Source of the DNA: Chryseobacterium lathyri | Lineage (GTDB): Bacteria; Bacteroidota; Bacteroidia; Flavobacteriales; Weeksellaceae | Direction of reading: 5' to 3' | Assembly: GCF_030812195.1 (NCBI RefSeq) | Contig: NZ_JAUSSF010000003.1 | Span: forward strand, 62,001-126,000 | DNA length: 64,000 nt | Program-made: the position numbers and the translations under genes | Notes under the pieces: model-generated | The model's input: the letters and a program-made list of their open reading frames with translations, nothing else | Told to the model about the DNA's origin: nothing | Database searches by the model: none | Part shown: positions 36,261-44,899 of the stretch, piece by piece | Layout of the letters: each line of letters starts with the position of its first letter | How positions within the stretch are numbered: the first letter of the stretch is position 1

Positions 36261-37169
36261 TTGAAAGACTATAAGCTTACTTTTGCAGTATTAACTGTTG
36301 CCATTGTATGGGGAACTACCTTTTTGTCGATCCGGGTAGCAGTGGAAACTATTCCTGCATGGTTTGTAGCCGGGATCCGCCAGTTTCTGGCCGCCATTAT
36401 TATGCTTCTCATTCTCCTGTACAGGAAAGAATTTAAATGGATTGGCTGGAAGGACCTGAAATACCAGCTCATTTTTTCGTCATTAATGCTGATTATTGCG
36501 AACGGAATGACAACGGTAGCCGAAGAAGAGGTTACCAGCAGCCTGACATCCCTGATCAGTGCCTGCTCACCTATTCTTGTTTTCATGGGAAGCCTGGCAT
36601 TAGGGCTCCAGAAGTTCCATCCAAGAGCTTTTATCGGTGTCATCATGTGTTTCAGTGGGATTGTTTTCATATTTTGGGATGGCATTCATGACCTTAAAAA
36701 CCCGGATTATGCCTTAGGCATTCTGTTTCTGTTTATTGCTATTGCAGGATGGGCTTCAGGAACAATCTTTACGAAAAAAATGAATATCCAGAGTGGCAAT
36801 ATTTTTCTGAATCTGTTTTACCAGTTTCTGTTTGCCGGGATTGTACAGATTATCTTTGCATTTCTGCTTTCAGACCATTATAATTTTGAAAACTGGAGCA
36901 TAAAAAGTATCTCTGCGATGCTTTATCTGGCTGTTTTTGGTTCTGTAGCAGCATTTTTTGCCTTTCATTATGCATTAACAAAGGTGTCACCGGTGCAGAT
37001 ATCGATACTTGCCTATATCAACACCCTCATCTCCATATTTTTAAGCTGGCTGATTCTCAATGAGGACATCAGTGTTAAATTCATCATAGCGGCCGTACTG
37101 ATTATACTGGGAGTATTTATCATTAATTATAATCCGCAAATGTTCAAAAAACAGAAAATAGAGCAATAA
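36261..37169 (+). CDS. EamA/DMT family transporter
   Basis: 302 residues, ten membrane helices in two EamA repeats. The first begins right at the N-terminus (LTFAVLTVAIVWGTTFLSIRVAVETIPAW), so the start must be here; the codon is TTG and no ATG is available before the second helix. The second repeat starts near residue 152. Family members export amino acids, metabolites or drugs; substrate unknown. It is divergent from purE over 186 bases and stands alone. Confidence 0.85.
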   Translation: MKDYKLTFAVLTVAIVWGTTFLSIRVAVETIPAWFVAGIRQFLAAIIMLLILLYRKEFKWIGWKDLKYQLIFSSLMLIIANGMTTVAEEEVTSSLTSLISACSPILVFMGSLALGLQKFHPRAFIGVIMCFSGIVFIFWDGIHDLKNPDYALGILFLFIAIAGWASGTIFTKKMNIQSGNIFLNLFYQFLFAGIVQIIFAFLLSDHYNFENWSIKSISAMLYLAVFGSVAAFFAFHYALTKVSPVQISILAYINTLISIFLSWLILNEDISVKFIIAAVLIILGVFIINYNPQMFKKQKIEQ

Positions 37170-37431
37170 CAAAATGCCGATATTCCAAATTAGTTGAGAA
37201 ATAAAAAAATTCAGCATTACCGAAAACATAAAAATAAACCCATCGATATCTTTAAAAAATCAATTGTGTGGAACTCATATACAGAATTTTAAGACATCCT
37301 GAAATTCTGCTGATTTCTATTGAATATTGATTTCAGCAGTGTAATTTTTTTTCGCATTTAAATTGATATGAACCGGTAAATTTTATATTTTCCTTATTTT
37401 TCCCTATATTGTTTACACCAACACTGACAAT

Positions 37432-37998
37432 ATGCTTAAAAACACATTTTTTATTCTTCTTGCCTGCTCATTTCTCCTGATCAGCTGTGATTATAAGGAA
37501 AAAGAAAAAAATATTACAGAAAGAGAAAAACAGCTGTTCGAAAAAGAAAAAATATTCGCTCAAAAGGAATCTGAGTATCAATCACTTTTAAAAATGAGGG
37601 ACAGTATTTTTGCAAAAAAAGATTCCGTTAAGATCGCTTTATGGCCGGAAAAGATTTCGGGCCCGTGGACAGGAAAAGTCATCTGTACAGAATCTAACTG
37701 TAGTGATTATGTGGTGGGTGACCAACGTACAGATACCTGGGAATTCGACAGTGATTCTATCCATCTGTCCGCAAAAATTATCAATAACAATAACCTGGTA
37801 AGGGTTTATTCCGGCAAATTTGAGAATAATGAAATCAGGCTTAATTTCAGGACAGATTCCACTTCTCAAAAAAAAGTAGAAATGAATGTCCTGCTTAATG
37901 ATATTTCCGATACCAAGCTTAAAGGAACAAGAACCATTATTGCCGACAACGGCTGTACAGCCAAATTTTCCGTCGAATTGGTGCGCTCCACAAAATAA
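37432..37998 (+). CDS. Lipoprotein of unknown function
   Basis: 188 residues with a lipoprotein signal (lipobox LISC, Cys at about 19). A short Lys/Glu-rich coiled coil follows (about 22-65: KEKEKNITEREKQLFEKEK). The rest is a beta-rich domain (about 75-188) starting with SGPWTGKVICTESNC, with paired cysteines (VICTESNC and DNGCTAKF). The WTGK...TDTWEF pattern resembles small lipocalin-like or avidin-like folds. It ends six bases before the Kef-type antiporter gene, so they are probably co-transcribed. Family not recognised. Confidence 0.75.
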   Translation: MLKNTFFILLACSFLLISCDYKEKEKNITEREKQLFEKEKIFAQKESEYQSLLKMRDSIFAKKDSVKIALWPEKISGPWTGKVICTESNCSDYVVGDQRTDTWEFDSDSIHLSAKIINNNNLVRVYSGKFENNEIRLNFRTDSTSQKKVEMNVLLNDISDTKLKGTRTIIADNGCTAKFSVELVRSTK

Positions 37999-38004
37999 AC
38001 ACCT

Positions 38005-40128
38005 ATGATTTTACTGAGTATACACAATCTGAGTTTTCCTATAGAAGATCCGGTCCTAAAATTCCTGTTGGTACTGATTATTATCCTTGCCGCTCCCCTG
38101 CTACTGAACAAAATCAAAGTTCCGCATCTGCTGGGCCTTATCATTGCCGGGGCAGTAATAGGACCAAATGGTTTTAATGTGCTGGCAAGGGACAGCAGCA
38201 TTGTTGTAACGGGAACTACAGGTCTTCTTTATATCATGTTTCTTGCCGGATTAGAGATCGACATGGGCGATTTTAAAAAAAATAAGTGGAAAAGCCTTAC
38301 TTTCGGAATTTACACATTTACTGTCCCGTTCGTTCTGGGATATCTTGGCGGTTACTATCTGCTGCATTTCTCTATACTGACCTCTATTCTTTTTGCCAGT
38401 CTTTTTTCCTCGCATACACTGATTGCCTATCCGTTAGTCAGTAAACTGGGAATTGCCAAAAATAAAGCGGTGAACATTACTGTTGGAGGAACTATGATTA
38501 CCGATATTCTGGCGCTTTTGGTACTTGCCGTGATCGTAGGAATGTCACAGGGTGATGTAGGTACGGAATTTTGGCTTAAACTATCTGTTTCCTTTATTGT
38601 TTTTGCCTTGATTGTCCTGATTGTATTTCCGATCATAGGACGTTGGTTCTTCAAAAAGGTAGATGATAAGATTTCACAGTATATTTTTGTCCTTGTCATG
38701 ATCTATCTGGCAGCGATGCTTGCTGAGCTTGCCGGAGTAGAAGCCATTATTGGGGCATTTTTTGCCGGACTTGCCCTAAACAGGCTCATTCCGCATACCT
38801 CATCTTTAATGAACAGAGTAGAATTTGTAGGAAATGCCATCTTCATTCCGTTCTTCCTGATCAGTGTAGGAATGCTGATCGACTTTAAAGTTTTCTTTAA
38901 AAGCTGGGAAACACTGGAAGTAGCGGGAATTATGCTTGTTGCATCCATTGGAGGGAAGTATATTTCAGCCGTAATGACACAGAAGACGTTCAGGCTGTCC
39001 AAAGAGGAAGGAAAGCTTATTTTCGGACTGAGTTCTGCTTCTGCAGCAGCAACATTAGCCTCTGTAATGGTAGGATACAATATTATTCTTTCTGAAACGG
39101 AGACCGGTGAGCCAGTAAGATTGCTGAATGAGCACGTATTGAATGGAAGTATTCTTCTGATCCTTATTTCCTGTACGATCTCTTCATTTATTTCAATGGC
39201 AAGCGCCCAAAAAATTGCAGAAAATGACAATGAAGATACGGTTTCCGGTAACAGTCATGAAGAGGAAAATATCCTTCTGGCTATTAACCACGAAGAAACT
39301 GTAGAAAGAATGGTGAATCTGGGTATTTTGATAAAGGCCCATTCCAATACAGAAAATCTGTTTGCTTTAAATGTTATTAATGAAGATAAAAATGAATCTT
39401 CAGTGAAAAATGCTGAAAAACTACTTCATCAGGCCACTGATGCCGCAGCAGCAGCTGACGTTAAAATTCAGGCTCTTAAAAGATATGACAATGATGTGAT
39501 CAATGGGGTTAAAAATGTCATTAAGGAACAGAATATTACAGATCTTATCATCGGGCTGGAAGACGAGAAAGGTTTTTCCCCTTCTTTTGTTTACAATCTT
39601 TACAGCGGATATCTTCAGAATGATGATGTTAATGTATTGGTGTATCATGCAGCACAGCCACTCTCCACGATAAAAAAATATGCTGTGATGATCCCGGAAA
39701 ATGCCCATAAGGAAGCAGGATTTTTCCATGCGCTTCTAAGGGTATGGAATATTGCAAGAAATTCCGGTGCCAGTGTAGTTTTTTATGCTCCGGAAAATAT
39801 TCTGGATATTCTTCAGAAGATCGTTAAAAAAGCCAATATAGAAGCTGAATTTATCATTATGAGCACGTGGCAGGACGGTGAAAAAACAGCTGCAAAGCTA
39901 AAAGAAGATGAAGCACTGATTGTCCTGATGGCTAAACGCGGAATGAAGTCCTATATTCCCCGAATGAGGCTTATTCCGGAACTATTGAACAAATATTTAA
40001 ATGATAATAATTATCTATTGATCTTCCCATTTTCAGAGTTTAATGAAAACAGCCCGGAAATACGGTCTGTAGGCAATCATGGTGATTTTGTGGAGATCGG
40101 CAATGTGATCCAGAAGATTTTTAAATGA
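38005..40128 (+). CDS. Kef-type cation:proton antiporter with UspA-like tail
   Basis: 707 residues. Residues about 1-405 hold 12-13 membrane helices of the CPA2 Na+/H+ or K+/H+ exchanger family; GLIIAGAVIGPNG, FLAGLEID and the region EAIIGAFFAGLALNRL are typical. The cytoplasmic tail (about 425-707) lacks the TrkA-N/C domains of KefC and instead resembles two universal-stress-protein domains (LAINHEETVERM, ALNVINEDKNES). A tail of this kind may bind nucleotides and gate transport. A lipoprotein gene lies six bases upstream. Transported ion not known. Confidence 0.88.
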   Translation: MILLSIHNLSFPIEDPVLKFLLVLIIILAAPLLLNKIKVPHLLGLIIAGAVIGPNGFNVLARDSSIVVTGTTGLLYIMFLAGLEIDMGDFKKNKWKSLTFGIYTFTVPFVLGYLGGYYLLHFSILTSILFASLFSSHTLIAYPLVSKLGIAKNKAVNITVGGTMITDILALLVLAVIVGMSQGDVGTEFWLKLSVSFIVFALIVLIVFPIIGRWFFKKVDDKISQYIFVLVMIYLAAMLAELAGVEAIIGAFFAGLALNRLIPHTSSLMNRVEFVGNAIFIPFFLISVGMLIDFKVFFKSWETLEVAGIMLVASIGGKYISAVMTQKTFRLSKEEGKLIFGLSSASAAATLASVMVGYNIILSETETGEPVRLLNEHVLNGSILLILISCTISSFISMASAQKIAENDNEDTVSGNSHEEENILLAINHEETVERMVNLGILIKAHSNTENLFALNVINEDKNESSVKNAEKLLHQATDAAAAADVKIQALKRYDNDVINGVKNVIKEQNITDLIIGLEDEKGFSPSFVYNLYSGYLQNDDVNVLVYHAAQPLSTIKKYAVMIPENAHKEAGFFHALLRVWNIARNSGASVVFYAPENILDILQKIVKKANIEAEFIIMSTWQDGEKTAAKLKEDEALIVLMAKRGMKSYIPRMRLIPELLNKYLNDNNYLLIFPFSEFNENSPEIRSVGNHGDFVEIGNVIQKIFK

Positions 40129-40205
40129 TAGGAATTAATTAAAAAATTACTGACGGCAAATAAAACAGTTTTACTTGCTCATGTTTTAATTTTCAAGGAT
40201 AGTTC

Positions 40206-40298
40206 ATGAAAATACGATGTGAGTATGAGGGAAAATGGAGATACAAAGAAGTATTGCTGGAAGATAATTCGAAAAAAAGATTTTTGAAAGGTAAATAA
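40206..40298 (+). CDS. Possible 30-residue ORF
   Basis: An ATG-to-TAA frame encodes a basic 30-residue peptide (MKIRCEYEGKWRYKEVLLED and ten more). It has no signal peptide and no clear promoter. It could be chance in an AT-rich gap; I list it because nothing else explains 40129-40310. Confidence 0.2.
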   Translation: MKIRCEYEGKWRYKEVLLEDNSKKRFLKGK

Positions 40299-40310
40299 AA
40301 GTGATATTAA

Positions 40311-40340
40311 ATAAAAAGCCGGAAGAAAAATCTTCCGGCT
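40311..40340 (-). terminator. Terminator of the bacteriocin-like gene
   Basis: Perfect 10-bp stem agccggaaga/tcttccggct (40317-40326, 40331-40340). On the minus strand it is followed by TTTTTATTTA, so it ends the small gene at 40365-40559 and not the antiporter gene. Confidence 0.75.
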
Positions 40341-40364
40341 GTAGTTATCAAAGAGATATCTTTA

Positions 40365-40559
40365 TTACATTACATACCAACGTCCACAAGCATTATGACA
40401 CCCAAAATTATTTTCCGGGTCAAAGCCTGGAGATTGAAGACACGCTGACTGACTTGTATAATAGGGCTGTCCTGAACCCCACCATTGTGCACACTCCGGA
40501 GTAATTCCTCCTTTTACAGATTTTAAAGATTCTCTTGAAATTTTTTTTAAGTTTTTCAT
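40365..40559 (-). CDS. GG-leader bacteriocin-like peptide precursor
   Basis: 64 residues. The first 18 (MKNLKKISRESLKSVKGG) form a double-glycine leader of the kind cut by C39-peptidase ABC exporters; the pattern LKxVKGG matches peptides labelled bacteriocin-like in Chryseobacterium. The predicted core is 46 residues, rich in Gly, Trp, Tyr and Asn, with four Cys at 23, 40, 54 and 58 (the last two as CHNAC), so two disulfides or modification are possible. It has its own terminator. No exporter, immunity or modifying enzyme is encoded nearby. Whether it kills anything is unknown. Confidence 0.75.
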   Translation of the reverse strand: MKNLKKISRESLKSVKGGITPECAQWWGSGQPYYTSQSACLQSPGFDPENNFGCHNACGRWYVM

Positions 40560-40866
40560 AGTAAATAATATTTGATGTTTATCCTACTTCTTTACTTTAG
40601 GATTCTTGTTATGAAAATACATGTTTTATTTTAATTTCAATATATTTTTTTATAAAAATCACATAAAAAAGTAAAATAATTTTATAACTAGACACAATTC
40701 ACAGTCTAATGTAATATTCGGAAATATAACAAAGCATTGTAAATTATTAATGGTTGGGAATAAATGGGAAGGCTTTTAATATTCGATGAAGCGGATGGAT
40801 TGGAATACATAAAAAGAGCTGCAATGATCTTACAGCTCTTTTATCTTTTATCTTTTATCTTAGGTT
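40560..40866. other. AT-rich region between bacteriocin-like gene and purK
   Basis: About 307 bases, no ORF. It must contain the promoter of the small peptide gene, but no TAnnTTTG box is seen on that strand. The right end holds the purK terminator and a short tandem (ttttatc repeated three times, about 40840-40862). Confidence 0.4.
40811..40842 (-). terminator. purK terminator
   Basis: Stem aagagctg (40814-40821) with cagctctt (40833-40840); A run on the left gives the U run for the minus strand. Confidence 0.75.
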
Positions 40867-41979
40867 TTATTCAGCAATAACCCTTACCATGCTTTTCACC
40901 TTCACCAGCTTTTCCATCAGCTCTTCTCTGGAATCAGCAAGCACATTGATGTGTCCCATTTTTCTTCCAGGTTTGGTTTCGGTTTTTCCGTAGAGATGAA
41001 TGTAGGTTTTCGGTAATTTGAGAACATCATCCATTCCTTCGTAGATCACTTTTCCGGCATGTCCTTCTGCTCCGACAAGGTTCAGCATTCCACTGTAGGT
41101 GAAAGCATCTGTGTCCGCCAGTGGCAGATTTTTAACAACGCGGTACATCTGCTCAAACTGGGAATTAGTATTTCCTTCCTGGCTTTGGTGACCTGAATTA
41201 TGCAGCCTTGGAGCGGTTTCATTCACCCATACTTTTCCATTTTTATCCAGGAATAGTTCAATAGCAAAAAGTCCCGGCGAATTTACTGCATTCAGAAATT
41301 TCTCAGTAATAGAATCGATCTGCTTCTGGATATCATCGCTTAAAAATACAGGACAGATGTTGAAATCCAACAAATTTAATTTAGGATCTGCGACCATTTC
41401 GGTCACGGGGAAAGTTTTGGTTTCGCCATTTTCATTTCTTGCAACAATTACAGAAAGTTCTTTGTCGATGTCTACCAGTTTTTCAATCACAGAATCCTGT
41501 ACCCAAAAATTTTTCATGTCTTCTGCTGTGCGGATTACCTGAACTCCTTTTCCATCATATCCTCCCGTATTCATTTTCTGCACAAATGGTAACATCATTT
41601 TAATTTCGTCAGAACTTCCGTCCATCACTTCAAATTCCGGACTTGGAATATCGTATTTTTTGTAGAATTCTTTCTGGAGGATTTTCTGCTGAATGGTTTT
41701 AATAATGGCAGCACTAGGAACTACTTTTACACCCTGCTTTTCAAGCTCGGCCAAAGCAGTGGCATTTACGTGCTCTATTTCGATGGTTACCAAGTCTTTA
41801 TCTTTCCCGAAGTTCAGTACCGTATCATAATCATTGAAATTCCCCTGGGTAAAATGGGAGATACTGCTGCACGGTGCATCGGAAGCAGGGTCCAGTGTAT
41901 AAAATTGGTCGTCGTATTTCAGGGCGCTTTGTATCAGCATTCTTCCGAGCTGTCCGCCTCCTAAAATTCCTATTTTCAT
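40867..41979 (-). CDS. purK: N5-carboxyaminoimidazole ribonucleotide synthase
   Basis: 370 residues, an ATP-grasp enzyme. IGILGGGQLGRMLIQSALKYD at the start is the PurK signature; the ATP-grasp part includes KMNTGGYDGKGVQVI and the C-terminal NETAPRLHNSGHQSQEGNTNSQFEQ. It makes N5-CAIR from AIR, ATP and bicarbonate, feeding PurE. The two genes are about 5 kb apart. The gene has its own terminator and a 41-base gap to the DUF1543 gene upstream, with which it may be co-transcribed. Confidence 0.96.
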   Translation of the reverse strand: MKIGILGGGQLGRMLIQSALKYDDQFYTLDPASDAPCSSISHFTQGNFNDYDTVLNFGKDKDLVTIEIEHVNATALAELEKQGVKVVPSAAIIKTIQQKILQKEFYKKYDIPSPEFEVMDGSSDEIKMMLPFVQKMNTGGYDGKGVQVIRTAEDMKNFWVQDSVIEKLVDIDKELSVIVARNENGETKTFPVTEMVADPKLNLLDFNICPVFLSDDIQKQIDSITEKFLNAVNSPGLFAIELFLDKNGKVWVNETAPRLHNSGHQSQEGNTNSQFEQMYRVVKNLPLADTDAFTYSGMLNLVGAEGHAGKVIYEGMDDVLKLPKTYIHLYGKTETKPGRKMGHINVLADSREELMEKLVKVKSMVRVIAE

Positions 41980-42020
41980 TCTTACTTTTATTTTTCTATT
42001 AGATTTTTAATGGAAACCTT

Positions 42021-42584
42021 TTATTGAATTTTATCAATCTTTAAATATCCAAGCCCTATTGTATTTTCCTGATTCTCCACATCAGATTTCGTCAGGATAA
42101 TGGAGTATTTTTCTTTCATTTTTTCCGGCAGAATATCATTGACATTGAAGATATCATCAATATCAACACCGTGCTTATCATCAATATGACTTACAGCTCC
42201 TTCAAAGCCCATCGTTGCATAAAATTCTGTTGCCTTTGCTCTTTTGATAATTTCTCCCATTGATTTTCCTACCATCAGGTGCTGTTCGTGAAATTCTTCA
42301 AAAAAACCTTTCTTGTATCCCCCTAAATTAAGGAAATACAACTGGTCTTCAGATGGCTGATCTGTTTTCTCAACGATCTTCACCTCGTATCCGTCTGCAA
42401 ATTTCACTTCCTGATAACAGTCCACATGGATCTTTCCTTCTGCTTCTTTCCAGAAATCTTTCATATCGGGAACGAGATCTTTAAGATTTTCTGCGATCCC
42501 GAAAAAAACGTCATGCTGCTCGATATTCCTGCCTTTGGGCGTTGCACCGAGAATGATATAAAATAATTTCATTTCAGTTTTCAT
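42021..42584 (-). CDS. DUF1543 family protein
   Basis: 187 residues. KLFYIILGATPKGRNIEQHDVFFGI is the conserved opening of DUF1543, and a second similar half follows, since LYFLNLGGYKKGFFEEFHEQHLMVG repeats the same pattern. It is cytosolic, without membrane segments or metal motifs beyond several His. No function is known. The annotated start gives MKTEMKLF; the second Met (42572) would match the family start equally well. A -7 box (42590-42597) is five bases before the first ATG. Confidence 0.85.
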   Translation of the reverse strand: MKTEMKLFYIILGATPKGRNIEQHDVFFGIAENLKDLVPDMKDFWKEAEGKIHVDCYQEVKFADGYEVKIVEKTDQPSEDQLYFLNLGGYKKGFFEEFHEQHLMVGKSMGEIIKRAKATEFYATMGFEGAVSHIDDKHGVDIDDIFNVNDILPEKMKEKYSIILTKSDVENQENTIGLGYLKIDKIQ

Positions 42585-42621
42585 AGCTGCAAAAATACGT
42601 CAAATTTATCTTTTTTAAACG

Positions 42622-42653
42622 TTTGGCAGAGTACTACAATAGTTTTATATTTG
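42622..42653 (+). promoter_or_regulatory. Complete promoter four bases before the TauE-like start
   Basis: TTTG (42622-42625), 20 bases, TATATTTG (42646-42653), then TAGC and the ATG. This is the cleanest of the promoters placed so close to a start codon and predicts a leaderless mRNA. Confidence 0.7.
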
Positions 42654-42657
42654 TAGC

Positions 42658-43488
42658 ATGTCAGAAATCATCATTCTGTTTCTCGGCGCAGTTTCCGCCG
42701 GTCTTTTGGGTTCACTTACAGGTTTGGGAGGAGGAGTTATCATTATTCCTTTATTGACGCTGGGTTTCGGTGTCCCGATGCATTATGCCATTGGTGCTTC
42801 TTTAATTTCTGTGATCGGTACATCTTCGGGTGCTGCGGTAGCTTTTGTTAAAGAAGGTTTTACGAATATGCGAATAGGCATGTTTCTGGAAATCGGTACC
42901 ACTGCCGGAGCTATTATCGGAGCATTGGTTTCCGGAATGCTTAATCCAAATACCATCGGAATTATTTTCGCCAGTATCCTTTTATTGACAGTTATTATCA
43001 ACCTTAAGGGAAAACCTGATCACCAGGAACCTTTGATAAAAGGAAGCCTTGAAGAAAAGCTGAAACTGTACGGAACATTTCCGGATAAAGGGGTTTTAAA
43101 GAGCTATTCTGCAAGAAATACGGTTTCGGGGTTCTTAATGATGTTGTTTGCCGGTGCCATGTCCGGGCTTTTAGGAATCGGTTCCGGCGCACTGAAGGTT
43201 CTGGCAATGGACAATATGATGAAGCTGCCGTTTAAGGTTTCCACGACCACGAGTAACTTTATGATCGGTGTAACGGCTGTGGCCAGTGCTCTGATTTACT
43301 TTCAAAGAGGCGAGATCATTCCTGTCATTGTGGCTCCGGTACTTATTGGTGTTGTAGTAGGAAGTTTTATAGGTTCAAAAACCCTGATGGTATCCAAAAC
43401 GAAGAAACTAAAAGTATTTTTTGCGATTGTGATCACTATTTTATCAGTATATATGATGTATAACGGTATCAATAAAAGTTTCAGATAA
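42658..43488 (+). CDS. TauE/SafE family anion permease
   Basis: 276 residues, about eight membrane helices in two repeats. The opening LFLGAVSAGLLGSLTGLGGGVIIIPLL and its repeat LFAGAMSGLLGIGSGALKVLAMDNMM are the TauE/SafE signature. Members move sulfite, sulfoacetate, taurine-derived or other organic anions. The stop codon overlaps the start of the next gene by one base (taATG), so it forms a unit with the DUF1634 protein, a recurrent pairing that suggests the small protein is a partner subunit. Confidence 0.88.
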   Translation: MSEIIILFLGAVSAGLLGSLTGLGGGVIIIPLLTLGFGVPMHYAIGASLISVIGTSSGAAVAFVKEGFTNMRIGMFLEIGTTAGAIIGALVSGMLNPNTIGIIFASILLLTVIINLKGKPDHQEPLIKGSLEEKLKLYGTFPDKGVLKSYSARNTVSGFLMMLFAGAMSGLLGIGSGALKVLAMDNMMKLPFKVSTTTSNFMIGVTAVASALIYFQRGEIIPVIVAPVLIGVVVGSFIGSKTLMVSKTKKLKVFFAIVITILSVYMMYNGINKSFR

Positions 43489-43871
43489 TGAGAAAGAATT
43501 TTACAGATGTGGACCTGAACCGTTCAGTAGGAAATCTTCTGAGACTTGGCGTTATTTTATCAGTCGCAACATCATTAATCGGTTTTATCAAACTTTTTAT
43601 GGAAGGCTTTAAAATGCCTAAAAAATATACTTCCCTGGACATGGGTTCGTCATCTGAAAAGGTATGGACAATGTTTTGGAATTCTTTATGCAAAGGAGAA
43701 GGTATGGCCATTATCCAGCTGGGAATACTGCTGCTGATCTTTACGCCTCTGGTTAGGATTATTTTTGCACTGATAGGCTATTTAAAAGAAAAAGACTACG
43801 TGTATGTAGTCATTTCTTCAATAGTACTGGCTATTATGGCCATTAGTTTCTTTACCGGTTACGCTCACTAA
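43488..43871 (+). CDS. DUF1634 membrane protein, partner of TauE-like permease
   Basis: 127 residues with three membrane helices (about 20-38, 70-95, 103-123). LLRLGVILSVATSLIGFI is the DUF1634 opening. The gene starts on the last base of the permease stop codon, which implies coupled translation. DUF1634 genes usually follow a TauE-type permease, so it is probably a subunit or accessory of that transporter; direct evidence is lacking. Confidence 0.85.
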   Translation: MRKNFTDVDLNRSVGNLLRLGVILSVATSLIGFIKLFMEGFKMPKKYTSLDMGSSSEKVWTMFWNSLCKGEGMAIIQLGILLLIFTPLVRIIFALIGYLKEKDYVYVVISSIVLAIMAISFFTGYAH

Positions 43872-43877
43872 TTAATT

Positions 43878-44255
43878 TTACATTTCATAAAATTCCAGCG
43901 GCAGCTGGTCCGGATCCTGGGTAAAGAAAAATTCTTTTCCGGTGTATTCATCTATACGGATGTCTTCACAGGTAAGACCTTTGGCTATGAGCTCATTCCT
44001 TTTGATTCCGATATTTTCTACAGAGAACGCCAGATGCCTTAAACCACAGGATTCGGGGCGGGAAGGTCTTGGCGGCGGATCAGGAAATGAGAAGAGTTCA
44101 ATAACGTAATGATCTCCGATCGCGAGATCAAGTTTATACGACTGCCTTTCTTCACGGTAAACTTCACGGATAATAGTAAGGTCTAAAACTTCAGTATAGA
44201 ATTTCTTTGAAACTTCGTAGTCTGAGCATATAATGGCAATGTGATGGATCTTCAT
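43878..44255 (-). CDS. VOC family metalloprotein, YaeR/SMU1112c type
   Basis: 125 residues from the ATG at 44255, which gives the normal start MKIHHIAIICSDYEVSKKFY. Metal ligands of the glyoxalase I fold are His5, a Glu near residue 58 (YVIELFSF), His77 (GLRHLAF) and Glu near 120 (PLEFYEM). PRPSRPESCGLRHLAFSVE is a mark of the YaeR group. The reaction is not known; the fold is certain. It is convergent with the DUF1634 gene. Confidence 0.9.
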   Translation of the reverse strand: MKIHHIAIICSDYEVSKKFYTEVLDLTIIREVYREERQSYKLDLAIGDHYVIELFSFPDPPPRPSRPESCGLRHLAFSVENIGIKRNELIAKGLTCEDIRIDEYTGKEFFFTQDPDQLPLEFYEM

Positions 44256-44327
44256 TTTACATGTTTTAATTCTTCTGTTCATATCCTCCATAAATTTCCG
44301 GAAATGAAAATCAGATTCGGTTTCTTC

Positions 44328-44768
44328 TTATTTTATTTCTCTGCAGTTTTCTTTTCTTCTGGTATCGATGATGTACTGAATTTTCCAGTCATTTTGCTGC
44401 TTAATCAATTGAAAGCTGTTCGCCCCGCAGTGTGAGAATTTACCTTTAAAGAAAAAAGAATAAGGGGTAAAAACGCTGGCAAGCCCACCATCTGTATGTA
44501 CAGCATCAATGGCAATTCTTTCATCAAGGTCATCTTTTGAAAATTTGGAAACAGAGGCGATAAATTCCTGTACGTTTTCGTTTTTCACTGTTCCGTCTTT
44601 AGCAATGCTCTGGAGAATGGCTCCTTCTGCAAAAGCAGATTTCATCAGCTCTGGATCTGCATTTTTCATCCCTGAAAATAAATTACGGATCGGTTTTTCT
44701 ATTTCCTGATTCTGCTGCCCGAAACAGAATGCACAGAAAACCAAAGTGAATGCAACAAATTTATTCAT
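44328..44768 (-). CDS. Exported NTF2-like (SnoaL/DUF4440-type) protein
   Basis: 146 residues from the ATG at 44768, which begins a clear signal peptide (MNKFVAFTLVFCAFCFG); a longer in-frame start would bury it. The mature part is one NTF2-like cone-shaped domain: helix pair QEIEKPIRNLFSGMKNADPELMKSAF, then strands VFTPYSFFFKGKFSHCGANSFQLIKQQNDWKIQYIIDT. Such domains can be enzymes or ligand binders; the residues here do not decide. No operon partner. Confidence 0.85.
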   Translation of the reverse strand: MNKFVAFTLVFCAFCFGQQNQEIEKPIRNLFSGMKNADPELMKSAFAEGAILQSIAKDGTVKNENVQEFIASVSKFSKDDLDERIAIDAVHTDGGLASVFTPYSFFFKGKFSHCGANSFQLIKQQNDWKIQYIIDTRRKENCREIK

Positions 44769-44899
44769 ATGGGGGTTAATTAATCTGACACCATAAAAGT
44801 AGGAAAAATTATAATAAACCATTAAATTAACACAGCCTAAAAGTGAATTGATTTGAATTGTATAAAAAATAAACTATTTTTATCCGTTGATTAAATTTT

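Noticed and set aside
38427..39230. Long minus-strand frames (90 and 175 codons) inside the antiporter gene
   Set aside because: The plus-strand frame has a full CPA2 domain; the opposite frames have no recognisable domain and no promoter.
40301..40504. 67-codon plus-strand frame opposite the bacteriocin-like gene
   Set aside because: It runs through the minus-strand terminator and the GG-leader gene, whose features are specific; the plus frame has none.
40840..40862. ttttatc tandem considered as a CRISPR or phase-variable repeat
   Set aside because: Only three short copies outside any gene and no spacers; likely slippage in AT-rich DNA.
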